Notes: generated by a model from the letters alone, not told the origin. A stretch of 34,411 bases of DNA from an uncultured Acetatifactor sp. (GCF_910585425.1 NZ_CAJUCP010000059.1:1-34411), one strand, 5' to 3'. Positions 7,165 through 16,232 are shown, numbered from the stretch's first letter. Translations and numbers: made by a program.

Positions 7165-8547
7165 ATGGCAATCCTGGCAGGCTTCATGGTCCCCCACCCG
7201 CCCCTGATCGTACCCGACGTGGGGCAGGGGCAGGAAGAGGCCATCAAGAACACAATCGAATCCTACAAAACCGTGGCGGAGGAAATCGGGCGGCTGCAGC
7301 CGGAGACCATCGTGCTCCTCTCCCCCCATCAGACCATGTACGCCGACTATTTCCATATCTCTCCGGGGCGCAGCGCCAAGGGAGACTTCGGGCGGTTCGG
7401 GGCGCCCCAGGTGCGCATGGAGGTCTCCTATGACACGGCCTTCGCCGAGCGGCTGGCCGCGGAAGCCGGAGTCCGCGGCATCCAGGCCGGCACGCTGGGG
7501 GAGCGGGAGCGGAAGCTGGACCACGGCACCATGGTCCCCCTGTATTTCGTGAACCAATATCTGACGGAATACCGTCTGGTCAGAATCGGCCTGTCGGGTT
7601 TCCCTCTGACGGCCCACTACCGCCTGGGGCAGTGCATCCGGGAGACGGCCCAGGCCCTGGACAGGCGCGCCGTGATAATCGCCAGCGGCGACCTGTCACA
7701 CCGCCTGAAGGAGGACGGCCCCTACGGCTATCAGGAGGAGGGGCCCAGGTACGATGCCCGGATCATGGACGTCATGGCCAGGGCCGCTTTCGGGGAGCTT
7801 TTGGAATTTTCCGAGGATTTTTGCGAGAAAGCCGCTGAATGCGGGCACCGCTCCTTCACCATCCTGGCCGGGGCTTTCCACCGGACCGCCGTGGAGGCGC
7901 GGAAGCTTTCCTATGAGGGGCCTTTCGGCGTGGGATACGGCATCTGCGGGTATAAGGCCCTGGGCCCTGACGGAACCCGCGATTTCCTGGAACAGCATGA
8001 GGAAAAGGAGAATGCCAGACTCCGGGCCCTCCGGGAAAAGGAAGACCCTTATGTCCGCCTGGCCCGGCAGACTATTCAGGAATATCTGCGGACAGGCAGG
8101 CAGATCGCCCCGCCCCAGGGCCTGCCTCCGGAGCTTTACGGCACCCGGGCCGGGGCCTTCGTGTCCCTGAAGGAGGACGGGCGGCTCCGGGGCTGCATCG
8201 GCACCATCCAGGCCACGAAAGACAGCCTGGCGGAGGAGATCATCGCCAATGCCGTCAGCGCCTGCTCCAGAGACCCCAGGTTCCCCCCGGTGGAGGCCTG
8301 GGAGGCAGACCGCCTCACCATCAGCGTGGACGTGCTGGGGGAGACGGAGCCTGTCACATCCCCGGAAGAGCTGGACGCGGGCCGGTATGGGGTCATCGTG
8401 ACGAAAGGCTTAAAACGGGGCCTGCTGCTGCCCAACCTGGAGGGCGTGGACACCGTGGAGCAGCAGATCGCCATCGCAAAGCAGAAAGCGGGCATCCGTG
8501 AGGAAGAGGCGGTGGCGCTGGAGCGGTTCGAGGTGGTGCGGCATTGA
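7165..8547 (+). CDS. AmmeMemoRadiSam system fusion protein: MEMO (B) domain plus AMMECR1 (A) domain
   Basis: This 460-residue protein begins behind AAGGAG. Residues 1-265 are a MEMO/LigB-type class III dioxygenase fold, with candidate metal-binding positions His11 (VPHPPL), His54 (SPHQ), His120 (KLDHG) and His179 (GDLSH). Residues ~285-460 are an AMMECR1 domain with its hallmark LRGCIGTI and a GLLLPNLEGVDT segment. In many genomes these two proteins are separate genes next to a radical SAM partner; here they are fused, and the partner is at 8886-9749. The pathway's chemistry is not settled from sequence. MEMO proteins bind metals, and AMMECR1's role is unknown. Confidence 0.93.
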   Translation: MAILAGFMVPHPPLIVPDVGQGQEEAIKNTIESYKTVAEEIGRLQPETIVLLSPHQTMYADYFHISPGRSAKGDFGRFGAPQVRMEVSYDTAFAERLAAEAGVRGIQAGTLGERERKLDHGTMVPLYFVNQYLTEYRLVRIGLSGFPLTAHYRLGQCIRETAQALDRRAVIIASGDLSHRLKEDGPYGYQEEGPRYDARIMDVMARAAFGELLEFSEDFCEKAAECGHRSFTILAGAFHRTAVEARKLSYEGPFGVGYGICGYKALGPDGTRDFLEQHEEKENARLRALREKEDPYVRLARQTIQEYLRTGRQIAPPQGLPPELYGTRAGAFVSLKEDGRLRGCIGTIQATKDSLAEEIIANAVSACSRDPRFPPVEAWEADRLTISVDVLGETEPVTSPEELDAGRYGVIVTKGLKRGLLLPNLEGVDTVEQQIAIAKQKAGIREEEAVALERFEVVRH

Positions 8548-8599
8548 CAGGCGGCGGCGCTGTCAGGCGGCTCAGGGCGAAGGGAGACAGGAGAAAGAC

Positions 8600-8857
8600 A
8601 TGGCAGAATTGACATCCATGATGAATATCGGCAGGGAGATGGCCAAAAAGCTGGATGCTGTGGGCATTGGTTCGCCGGAGGAATTGATTCGTTCGGGCGC
8701 GGAGCAGGCTTTCCTGAAATTGAAGGGAAGGTATCCGAATGTCTGCCTGGTTCATTTATACGCCCTGGAAGGCGCAGTCCGCAATGTGGAGTTCAACAGC
8801 CTTCCGGAGGACAGGAAAAAGGAGCTGAAAGAGTTCAGCGATTTTTTGAAAGCCTGA
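8600..8857 (+). CDS. TfoX C-terminal-domain protein
   Basis: This is an 85-residue protein starting at ATG 8600 behind ACAGGAG. The sequence matches the TfoX C-terminal domain: an N-terminal LTSMMNIGREMAKKLDAVGI helix-hairpin-helix-like segment, SPEELIRSGAEQAF, then an LVHLYALEGAV helix and a short charged end. In competence regulators this domain follows an N-terminal TfoX domain; here it stands alone, as is common in Clostridia, and its role is unknown. It follows the MEMO-AMMECR1 gene by 52 bp on the same strand and may share its transcript. It converges on the radical SAM gene with only 28 bp between them and no visible terminator. Confidence 0.85.
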   Translation: MAELTSMMNIGREMAKKLDAVGIGSPEELIRSGAEQAFLKLKGRYPNVCLVHLYALEGAVRNVEFNSLPEDRKKELKEFSDFLKA

Positions 8858-8885
8858 CCGTAGTAAATGGATGCGGCTATGAACA

Positions 8886-9749
8886 TCACACATTCCCCAG
8901 ATACACATGCTCCAGATACCTCCCCGCGATACCCGCAAGGCGGCGCAGCGCCCCCACGTCCGTAGGCACCCTGTCCGTCATGCGGTACTGGGGGAAGAAG
9001 CGGGTGATATGGAGCGGGATTTCCCTGCTTAAGCCCGCGATCCACCGGGCTTCCTCCTCCATCTCCTCCTCGCCGTCATTCTCTCCCGGCACGATAAGCG
9101 TAGTCAGCTCCACATGGCAGTCTGACGACGCTCTTGCAATAAACTGCTTCACCGTCTCCAAATCCCCGCCTAGCTTCCGGTAATAATCCTCCCGGAACCC
9201 CTTCAGGTCGATGTTCATGGCGTCCATCCAGGGCAGGAGCTCCTCCAGCACCCACAGGGAGGCCGTGCCGTTGGTCACCAGCACGTTCTCCATGCCGTAC
9301 TCCCTGACCAGCCTGGCGGTGTCCCGGACATATTCCCAGCCTACCAGCGGCTCATTGTAGGTAAAAGCCACGCCGATGTTCCCGGCCTTCTTGCGCTCCT
9401 TCCACTCCAGCGCCGTGTCCGCCAGCAGCTTTGGCGATACGTACATCCCGCCGGCCTCCTCCCTGCCGCCCATGGAAATCTCATGGTTCTGGCAGAAAGG
9501 GCAGCGCAGGTTGCAGCCGTAGCTCCCCACGGACAGGACATTCGCGCCCGGGCGGAAATTCTGTAGCGGCTTCTTTTCGATGGGATCTAGCGCCATAGAG
9601 GTAATCTGGCCGTAATTCTCACAGACGATTTCCCCGCCCTCATTTTTCCTGGCCCCGCAGAGCCCCGTCTGGCCGGGGGCAAGACTGCAATGATGCATAC
9701 AAACCTGACAAGTCCTTTTTTCCGTCATCTTCTCCGTCACCTTTTCCAC
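8886..9749 (-). CDS. amrS: AmmeMemoRadiSam system radical SAM enzyme
   Basis: This 287-residue protein has the radical SAM CxxxCxxC motif (Cys79, Cys83, Cys86 in GCNLRCPFC) that binds the 4Fe-4S cluster for S-adenosylmethionine cleavage. An earlier cysteine group (Cys14, Cys17, Cys21, Cys31) resembles the N-terminal cluster of this PflA-like subfamily. FTYNEPLVGWEY and VTNGT are typical barrel motifs. It is the radical SAM partner of the MEMO-AMMECR1 fusion. The start is GTG 9749 behind GGGAG; ATG 9728 is an alternative. It lies 42 bp downstream of the MATE gene on the same strand, so the two may be cotranscribed. Confidence 0.92.
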   Translation of the reverse strand: MEKVTEKMTEKRTCQVCMHHCSLAPGQTGLCGARKNEGGEIVCENYGQITSMALDPIEKKPLQNFRPGANVLSVGSYGCNLRCPFCQNHEISMGGREEAGGMYVSPKLLADTALEWKERKKAGNIGVAFTYNEPLVGWEYVRDTARLVREYGMENVLVTNGTASLWVLEELLPWMDAMNIDLKGFREDYYRKLGGDLETVKQFIARASSDCHVELTTLIVPGENDGEEEMEEEARWIAGLSREIPLHITRFFPQYRMTDRVPTDVGALRRLAGIAGRYLEHVYLGNV

Positions 9750-9791
9750 GCTCCTCTCCCGCTCCCGCCTCTTCGGACCGGCCCGCCGCTG

Positions 9792-11183
9792 CTACCGCTT
9801 CTCCGCCGCCCTGTCGAACCCGTGCACCCAGTCGCAGCGCAGGTAATAGAACAGGTAAATCACGGAGCTGATCCCCCATGTCAGCGGGTAGGCCCAGTAG
9901 ATATACCCGATCTCATTGGTCAGCGTTACGACTACAAATATGTAACTGATACGGATCACGCACCACACCGCCAGCATGACGCACATGGGCACGAAGGCCT
10001 TCCCCGCCCCCCTGCACACCGCCGCCACCGCGTGGGAAAAGGCCAGCAGGCAGAAGAACAGCGACACCGTACGGGCCTGGCGCACGCCCAGCTCGATGAC
10101 CCCCGGCGTCTGGTCAAAGAATCCGATCAGCTTCGGCGCGAAGATATAGCAGCAGACCCCGATGGTCTCCGCCAGGGCCATCGCCGCCAGAATGCTGAAC
10201 CGTGCGCCTTTCTTCGCCCTGTCGTACTGCCTGGCTCCCAGGTTCTGGCTGATGAAGGTGGTGCTGGCCATGTTGAAGCTGGTGATGGGCAGGAACGCGA
10301 AGCCCTCGATCTTGGCATGGGTGCCGTAAGCCGCCATGGCCAGCTTGCCGAAGGAGTTGATCTGGGACTGGACGATCACGTTGGCAAAGGCGATGACGGA
10401 GTTCTGCACCCCGGAGGGCAGGCCGTTTCGGACGATTTCCCTGAGCATGTCCCTGTGGAAGCGGATCCTGCGCCACTCCACGGTGAACACGTTCCCTTTT
10501 TTCATCAGATGGATCATGCATAGCACCACGCTGCCCGCCTGGGAGATCACCGTGGCCACAGCCGCGGACCACACGCCCCAGCGCAGCACCGCCAGGAACA
10601 CCACATCCAGCACCACGTTCATCACCGAGGAGACAATCAGGTAATACAGAGGCCTGCGGCTGTCCCCCAGAGCGTTCATGATGCTGCGGCAGACATTGTA
10701 CAGCACCAGCGCCAGGGAGCCCAGGAAATAATACCGGAAATAGGAGATGGCCTCCGGCAGCACCTCCGGATCCGTCTGCATCCACACCAGGAACGTAGGG
10801 GTGAACGCCACTCCCACCACCGTCAGCAGCGCCCCCGCCGCCAGGCCGAAGGCCAGCACCGTATGGACCGCCCGGGAGACCTGGTCCCCGTCCCCCGCCC
10901 CGAAGTACCGGGAGATCACCACGCCGGCTCCCATGGCGATCCCGGCGAAAAAGCTGATCATAAGGAAAATCAGCGTCCCCGACGAGGTCACCGCCGCCAA
11001 GGCATTGGTGCCGAGATACCTGCCCACGATAAAGGCATCCGCCGTGTTGTATAGCTGCTGGAACACCTGGCTCAAAAAGATGGGCAGCGCGAAGCCCAGC
11101 ATCAGGGAGTAGGGGTTCCCTTTGGTCATGTCTTTTGTTTGATGGATCATTGTCTTTTGTTTTTCATCTCGTTCATCTGTCAT
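9792..11183 (-). CDS. MATE-family multidrug/sodium antiporter
   Basis: This is an integral membrane protein of about 463 residues with twelve predicted membrane segments in two homologous halves. It opens with the DMTKGNPYSLMLGFALPIFLS signature of clostridial MATE proteins and continues with QQLYNTADAFIVGRYLG. Such proteins expel cationic drugs or metabolites using a Na+ or H+ gradient. The frame extends to a GTG at 11225, but a minus-strand TATAAT at 11242-11237 would place the transcript start almost on that codon, so ATG 11183 is preferred. ATG 11150 is also possible. It precedes amrS in the same direction. Confidence 0.9.
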   Translation of the reverse strand: MTDERDEKQKTMIHQTKDMTKGNPYSLMLGFALPIFLSQVFQQLYNTADAFIVGRYLGTNALAAVTSSGTLIFLMISFFAGIAMGAGVVISRYFGAGDGDQVSRAVHTVLAFGLAAGALLTVVGVAFTPTFLVWMQTDPEVLPEAISYFRYYFLGSLALVLYNVCRSIMNALGDSRRPLYYLIVSSVMNVVLDVVFLAVLRWGVWSAAVATVISQAGSVVLCMIHLMKKGNVFTVEWRRIRFHRDMLREIVRNGLPSGVQNSVIAFANVIVQSQINSFGKLAMAAYGTHAKIEGFAFLPITSFNMASTTFISQNLGARQYDRAKKGARFSILAAMALAETIGVCCYIFAPKLIGFFDQTPGVIELGVRQARTVSLFFCLLAFSHAVAAVCRGAGKAFVPMCVMLAVWCVIRISYIFVVVTLTNEIGYIYWAYPLTWGISSVIYLFYYLRCDWVHGFDRAAEKR

Positions 11184-11236
11184 CTTTTCTGCTCTCTGTT
11201 CTTTCTGTTTGTTCGAATTTCGCACCGGACATCTTA

Positions 11237-11242
11237 ATTATA
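11237..11242 (-). promoter_or_regulatory. Candidate -10 element of the MATE-amrS transcript
   Basis: TATAAT on the minus strand about 54 bases upstream of the preferred MATE start. No good -35 is visible. Confidence 0.35.
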
Positions 11243-11395
11243 CTACAAAACCACAAAGTATTCCTTATATTTTGGATATTTGGCGAAACTTTTGGTCAAT
11301 CAGTACCGCTAATCGGCATCCCTGTGAAATAATGAAAATTTTGTCGGCGGCAAAACAAATATGATATGAACCCAGTTTAGGACCCGAACCCGCAT

Positions 11396-11640
11396 TTATA
11401 CTGCGCTCCGGTTAAATTTGCAGCGCGACCCGACTGTATAGCTTCAGAAGACCAGATTTGCAGCACAACCCGACTGCAGACCGCCAGCCAAGTGCTTTCC
11501 CGGGTACGCCACTGTAAATCCTGGCGGTCTGCAGTATAGCTTCGGAAGACCAGTCAAGGCCGGGCTGAAAGCCCTGTTTCTTTCAGCCTTGACCGGAATT
11601 CCGTAAGCAACCTATCATGAGCTAAGATATCTTAAGCTAA
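11396..11640. repeat. Intergenic island of direct and inverted repeats
   Basis: The 469-bp gap between the ABC and MATE genes has no supported gene but is dense in repeats. A 21-bp unit (11416-11436) recurs at 11456-11476 with two changes. The following 22-bp unit (11434-11455) recurs at 11532-11553. Between the two parts of the second copy sits a perfect 14-bp inverted repeat, CTGCAGACCGCCAG at 11474-11487 against 11521-11534. A further stem joins 11553-11571 and 11580-11593, and TAAGATATCTTA is a perfect palindrome near 11624-11635. The layout looks like a repeat unit interrupted by a palindromic insertion, or a structured RNA downstream of the ABC operon. Confidence 0.7.
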
Positions 11641-11694
11641 GCCAAACCTCCCTCCGTATTCTGCCGGAACTCCCCCGGCATGTACATCACAAAA

Positions 11695-13773
11695 TCAGGT
11701 ATAATACTTCGCCTGTGCATTCCACAGTTGGCTGTACTTCCCGTCCCCGTCCGCCAGCAGCTCCTCATGGGTTCCGGTCTGCACCGCCTCTCCTGCCTCC
11801 ATGACGACTATCCTGTCGCACATCCGGCAGGAGGACATCCTGTGGCTGACGAACAGCACGGTCTTCCCCTCCGCGAGCTTCCCGAAATTCTCGTATATCT
11901 CATGCTCCGCATAAGGGTCCAGCGCGGCAGTGGGCTCGTCCAGCACCATGATGCCTGCGTCCTTGTAGACGGCCCTGGCGATGGCCAGTTTCTGGGCCTC
12001 CCCGCCGGAGATGTCCACGCCCTCCTCATCGAAGTCATGGAACAGAGGCTGCGAGATTCCTTTCGGGTATCCGGCCACCAGCCCCGAAAGCCCGACCTTC
12101 TCCAGCGCCGCCAGCACGCGCTCTCCCTCATACTCTCTGGAGCCGGCCACATTCTCCGCCAGGGAGAAGGCGAACAGGGAGAAATCCTGGAACACCGCCG
12201 CCAGATATCCCATATATTCCCCGTAATCGTAATCCCAGATATCCCGGCCGTTCAGCAGGATGCTGCCCGAGGCGGGGCGGTACAGCCTGCACAAAAGCTT
12301 GACCAGCGTGGTCTTCCCCGAGCCGTTCTCCCCCACGATGACAGTCTTCTCCCCTGCACACAGCCGCAGGTTCACATCCCTCAGCGCGTAAGCATCGCTG
12401 TCGGGATACCGAAAACTGACATTTTGGAAAACGATATCGCTGCCGGATCCTCCACCGCCGCCAGGCTTCCCTGCCGGTCGCGGCGCCTCCAGGGTGTCCT
12501 GCATCTCCGATAGACTCCGGACTGACAGGCACTTCTGCTCTTCCGACAGATGCCAGGCTGACGGGCCTTCCCGCTCCTCCGACAGATGCCGGGCTGACAG
12601 GCACTTCTGTTCTTCCGACAGATGCCGGGCTGACGGGCATTCCTGCTCCTCCGACAGATGCCGGGCTGACGGGCCTTTCTGCCCCTCCGACATCCCCCGC
12701 ACTCCCCCGCTTTCCCGCGCCTCCGGCAGGTCCATATACCGGAAATACCGCAGCAGGTGCTCATTGTTGTTCCGCAGGTCCGTCAGGATCTCCGCCATCC
12801 TGGCTGCCGCCTCGATCAGCCGCGTCACCGCGCTGTACAGCAGAATGACGCTGCCGCAGCCCACGGCGCCCTCCATGGCCCCCCGTCCGACGGCAAGGTA
12901 CACCGCACAGCCGCAGACGATGGAGCAGCCCAGCTTGACGCCGTCATACCGGCTTGCGGCACTGTACTCCCGCTCCTTCCCCTCCGCCAGCCGCTCATAG
13001 CACTTCGTCTGGCACTGGTCCAAAATCATCCTCTCCTGGCTGTAGATCCTGGCATCCATGGCCGCGTCCTCGTCCGGCAGATAATTCATATGATAATAAT
13101 CCCCGTATCTGGCATACCGGGCCCCTTTCAGGAACAGCTCAAAGGTCACGTCAAAGCGTTTCCCCGTCATCCGACAGGCCACAAAGGAGCTGAACGCCAC
13201 TAGCGCAGCCAGACCCGCCAGGCCAAAGCCCCCGCCCGCCCCTTCAGCGGGCAGCATCCCGGCCAGGGACGTGACCAGTATCACGGCTCCCATCCCCGCT
13301 GTGAAGAGATTCGTCCAGACCACGTCCATGTCCCAGTACAGGCTGGCCATCCCCGCGCCGGACAGACCGATCGCGCCGGACACCTCATCCCGCAGCCGCC
13401 TGGTGCTGTCCCGCTCCAGCAGCTCGTAGGGCAGGGCATAGGCCTTGCCTGTCAGGCCGATCTCATGGGAGGCGAAGAGCCTCCGATACCCTGCGTCGAT
13501 GCGGCAGTCCTCATAATTCCTCCACAGGGACAGCGCCAGTATCAGCCCCGCCCCCAGGATGGCGTACAGGAACAGCCTGCCCCTGTCAGGGCTTACGGTG
13601 AGCCCGTTAAGCAGAACCGCCGTCACAGCCGTCTCCAGAAACGGAATCCCGGCTATCAATATGCTCCTGACCATCACATGCCCCATCTGTCCCGGCAGGA
13701 TGCGCCCGAACTCCCGGATGCCCCGGCGGACGATTCCCATGTCCTGTCTCAATGTCCTTCCGTTTTTCCTCAT
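11695..13773 (-). CDS. ABC exporter subunit (membrane plus ATPase domains), second gene of the pair
   Basis: This 692-residue half-transporter has an N-terminal membrane domain of about six segments (to about residue 340), a repeat-rich linker (about 358-424), then the ATPase domain. That domain has Walker A VGENGSGKTTLV (about 478), signature ISGGEAQKL (about 585), Walker B IMVLDEPTAALD (about 607) and H-loop VSHRMSS. All catalytic residues appear intact. The start at 13773 has a GGAGAGGA ribosome site and overlaps the partner's stop as ATGA, so the two are translationally coupled and probably form a heterodimer. The longer open frame to 13857 is rejected. Export of a drug or peptide is likely; the substrate is unproven. 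Confidence 0.92.
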   Translation of the reverse strand: MRKNGRTLRQDMGIVRRGIREFGRILPGQMGHVMVRSILIAGIPFLETAVTAVLLNGLTVSPDRGRLFLYAILGAGLILALSLWRNYEDCRIDAGYRRLFASHEIGLTGKAYALPYELLERDSTRRLRDEVSGAIGLSGAGMASLYWDMDVVWTNLFTAGMGAVILVTSLAGMLPAEGAGGGFGLAGLAALVAFSSFVACRMTGKRFDVTFELFLKGARYARYGDYYHMNYLPDEDAAMDARIYSQERMILDQCQTKCYERLAEGKEREYSAASRYDGVKLGCSIVCGCAVYLAVGRGAMEGAVGCGSVILLYSAVTRLIEAAARMAEILTDLRNNNEHLLRYFRYMDLPEARESGGVRGMSEGQKGPSARHLSEEQECPSARHLSEEQKCLSARHLSEEREGPSAWHLSEEQKCLSVRSLSEMQDTLEAPRPAGKPGGGGGSGSDIVFQNVSFRYPDSDAYALRDVNLRLCAGEKTVIVGENGSGKTTLVKLLCRLYRPASGSILLNGRDIWDYDYGEYMGYLAAVFQDFSLFAFSLAENVAGSREYEGERVLAALEKVGLSGLVAGYPKGISQPLFHDFDEEGVDISGGEAQKLAIARAVYKDAGIMVLDEPTAALDPYAEHEIYENFGKLAEGKTVLFVSHRMSSCRMCDRIVVMEAGEAVQTGTHEELLADGDGKYSQLWNAQAKYYT
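12500..12700. repeat. 36-bp in-frame tandem repeat (about five copies) inside the ABC gene
   Basis: Units start at 12521, 12557, 12593, 12629 and 12665, with partial sequence on the left side. Each encodes 12 residues with consensus (K/E)(C/G)(P/L)SARHLSEEQ. The last unit is degenerate at its end. The array lies in the linker between the membrane and ATPase domains, so copy-number change would keep the frame. Confidence 0.92.
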
Positions 13774-15917
13774 CTGTCCTCTCCTTCCTCCCGGCCATAC
13801 GTCTGATCGGTATCGCCCTCTTTCCTTCCGGCAAAAGGCGCGTCCTCTGCGCCGCATCCAGCTGCGGGAATCCGCTCCTGATCCCTGTAATATCGGCTCT
13901 GTACCCGGAACATGTCCGCGTATCTCCCGTTCTTCTCCATCAGCTCCAGATGGCTGCCGCTCTCCGCGATCCTGCCCTCCTTTATAAAGAGGATCCTATC
14001 GCAGAATCTGGTGGAAGCCAGCCTGTGGGAGACGAAGACCGAGGTCTTCCCCTCTGTCAGCTCCCCGTATTTCTCATAAATCTCACTCTCCGCTTTTGGA
14101 TCCAGGGCCGCCGTGGGCTCATCCAGCAGCAGCACCGGAGCGGCCTTGTACAGCGCCCGGGCCAGCAGCAGCCGCTGTTCCTGGCCGCCGGACAGCTCTG
14201 TGCCCTCCTCGGATATCTGCCCCACCAGGCCGGTCTCCTCCCCCGCCGGCAGGGACTTCACCTTCTCCTCCAGCCCTGCTGCCCGGATGGCCTCCCACAT
14301 GGCATCCTTATCCTCCCGCTCCCGCACGTCCAGCATCACGTTCCGGGCCACGCTCACCGGAAGTATCCGGGAATGCTGGAACACCGCGGAAAAATGTCCG
14401 TAGAGCTCCTCTTTGGGAATGGCCCGGATGTCCCGGCCGTCCATGAGGATCCGCCCCCGGTCCGGCTCCAGCATGCCGCAGAGGAGCTTCACCAAGGTGG
14501 ACTTCCCGGCACCGTTGCGCCCCACGATGGCCAGCCGCTCCCCGGCGCGAATCGTGAGGTCCAGGTTCCGGAATATGGGAACCTCCCGCTCCTCTCCGTC
14601 CTCCCATTTCCGGTAGGAAAAAGATATGTCTTCCAATATAAAAGATACGGCCCTCCCGGTTCCGCCGGGCTTCCCCGTGCATTTCCCGTGCGAAGCGGGG
14701 CTGCCCGGCTTTGTTCCGGCGCCCTCCGGCAGCACCACCCGCTCCGGTCCATCCCAGTCCACAGCGCCCTGCGGCTTTGTCCCGGCGCACTCCGGCAGCA
14801 CCCCCTTGTCCGGTCCATCCCAGTCCGCAGCGCACTCCGACATCTCCCTGCCCTCCCGGCAGACAGCGCCTGACGCCAAATCCGCTCCTTCCGCGGTCCC
14901 ATCCTCCGGCAGCGCCAGGAACCCGTAGAAATCCCGCACGAAATTCTCCGCCTCCCGGAAGCCGGAGACCGCCTCCGACAGCTTCGTCAGCCACATCCCG
15001 ATTCCCGCAATCGCGCCGAAATACAGGGAGAAGTCCCCCACGGTCATGCCGCCCTCCAGATACCGCTCTATCAGGAACAGGCAGGCCAGCCCGTTCCTGA
15101 CGAATATCAGCAGGGCCGTGATTCCCGCCCGGAGGAACTGCCATCTCAGCACCTTCGCCTCCACCGCGTTCTTCCCCCGGATTACCTCCTCTGTGATTTC
15201 CTTCAGCATTCCGGTCATGGAGAAGATGCGGATGTCCTTGGCCTCCTTCATGCCCCTGGTGCCGTAGGCGATATAGTTCAGCCGTCTGTCGGCCCTGGCC
15301 TTTTCCTCCTTGAAGCCCTGCTTCCTCTCCTCTATCCAGATGCCGGCAGCCATCTCGACCAGGAAGAACAGCCCCAGAAACACCAGAATGGCCGGATGGA
15401 GCGTGCCCACGATGGCGCAGTACGCCGCCAGCCCGGCCCCGGCCTCCAGCAGGGCGGCCTCCTTCCCCGGAAGCTCCACCACGCCCCGGTTGGGGCTGGC
15501 GATGGCCGCTCTGGCCTTCTCCATGCCGATCTTCCCCTGCTTCGAGCAGAAGACCCCGTAATCCAGGCGCAGCATCTTCCTCTCCCAGAGGGCATTCAGC
15601 CTGCGGAACAGGAATGTCTGGGAGCATTTCTCAATCTCATTGTGGAACACCAGGTTCAGCACGGCGGCCGCGGCAAGCCCCACCCCCACCCGGAGGACGG
15701 AGGCCGCAAACGGCGCGAACCCTGCGCCGCCTGTCACTGCGTCCAGCACGATTTTGGGCAGCAGCAGGAGCAAAAGGGACTGCGAGACCTGTGACAGACA
15801 TGCCAGAAGGGGCAGCGCGATGCTGTACCTTCTGTACCGATACATTTGACCGTGCAGGAATTTCAGACCCTCCATTCCCACAGGGTGATTTTTATTTCCA
15901 TATTTCTTTCTGTTCAT
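13770..15917 (-). CDS. ABC exporter subunit (membrane plus ATPase domains), first gene of the pair
   Basis: This half-transporter has about 715 residues. The N-terminal half has hydrophobic segments (LPLLACLSQVSQSLLLLLL and following) of an exporter membrane domain. The linker at about 360-403 carries two 22-residue repeats. The ATPase domain has Walker A VGRNGAGKSTLVK (about 465), signature ELSGGQEQRL (about 572), Walker B PVLLLDEPTAALD (about 595) and H-loop VSHRLAS. ATG 15917 has AGGAAAGGA at suitable spacing; ATG 15941 is possible but has its GGA too close. A 370-nt attenuator-like leader precedes it. The combination of a heterodimeric exporter with a ribosome-sensing leader recalls tetracycline-type TetAB ABC pumps, an inference from architecture only. 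Confidence 0.92.
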   Translation of the reverse strand: MNRKKYGNKNHPVGMEGLKFLHGQMYRYRRYSIALPLLACLSQVSQSLLLLLLPKIVLDAVTGGAGFAPFAASVLRVGVGLAAAAVLNLVFHNEIEKCSQTFLFRRLNALWERKMLRLDYGVFCSKQGKIGMEKARAAIASPNRGVVELPGKEAALLEAGAGLAAYCAIVGTLHPAILVFLGLFFLVEMAAGIWIEERKQGFKEEKARADRRLNYIAYGTRGMKEAKDIRIFSMTGMLKEITEEVIRGKNAVEAKVLRWQFLRAGITALLIFVRNGLACLFLIERYLEGGMTVGDFSLYFGAIAGIGMWLTKLSEAVSGFREAENFVRDFYGFLALPEDGTAEGADLASGAVCREGREMSECAADWDGPDKGVLPECAGTKPQGAVDWDGPERVVLPEGAGTKPGSPASHGKCTGKPGGTGRAVSFILEDISFSYRKWEDGEEREVPIFRNLDLTIRAGERLAIVGRNGAGKSTLVKLLCGMLEPDRGRILMDGRDIRAIPKEELYGHFSAVFQHSRILPVSVARNVMLDVREREDKDAMWEAIRAAGLEEKVKSLPAGEETGLVGQISEEGTELSGGQEQRLLLARALYKAAPVLLLDEPTAALDPKAESEIYEKYGELTEGKTSVFVSHRLASTRFCDRILFIKEGRIAESGSHLELMEKNGRYADMFRVQSRYYRDQERIPAAGCGAEDAPFAGRKEGDTDQTYGREEGEDR
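14707..14838. repeat. 66-bp in-frame tandem duplication inside the second ABC gene
   Basis: Copies at 14707-14772 and 14773-14838 differ at roughly ten positions. Each encodes 22 residues around DWDGP..VVLPE.AGTKP. The position is the membrane-ATPase linker, the same structural place as the 36-bp array in the partner gene, though the repeat sequences are unrelated. Confidence 0.88.
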
Positions 15918-16030
15918 ATGAGTTCCTTTCCTGTTTTTCATTTCCTATTCTGTGATGGGGCAGGAGCGCTTCCTCCCGTACCCTGGAAGCCCCACACTGT
16001 TCCGCAGCGGGCTTCCACAGATCCGGACAG

Positions 16031-16056
16031 CAAAAAGGCAGGGAATCCCCCTGCCT
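16031..16056 (-). terminator. Intrinsic terminator inside the ABC operon leader
   Basis: On the minus strand AGGCAGGG (16056-16049) pairs perfectly with CCCTGCCT (16043-16036) around a 5-base loop, followed by a T5 tract (16036-16032). It lies 114 bases before the ABC start codon and downstream of the promoter, so it is a conditional terminator, not the end of another gene. Confidence 0.8.
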
Positions 16057-16232
16057 GGCCAGCGTACATGAAGGTACACGAAAAGAACCTCTTCAGGTAC
16101 TGCCATTCACTGCCTGTGGGGAAGAATCAGAATAAACAATGGACTCCGCACACAAAAAGGATTCCATCGCCGCAAATAAAAATAAGTACGCCAAACAAAG
16201 CGGTCTCCCGCCCCTGTTCCGGTGTGGCATAT

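Noticed and set aside
6973..7617. Long minus-strand frame opposite the MEMO-AMMECR1 gene
   Set aside because: It is a GC-driven shadow; the plus strand has clear family motifs and a ribosome site.
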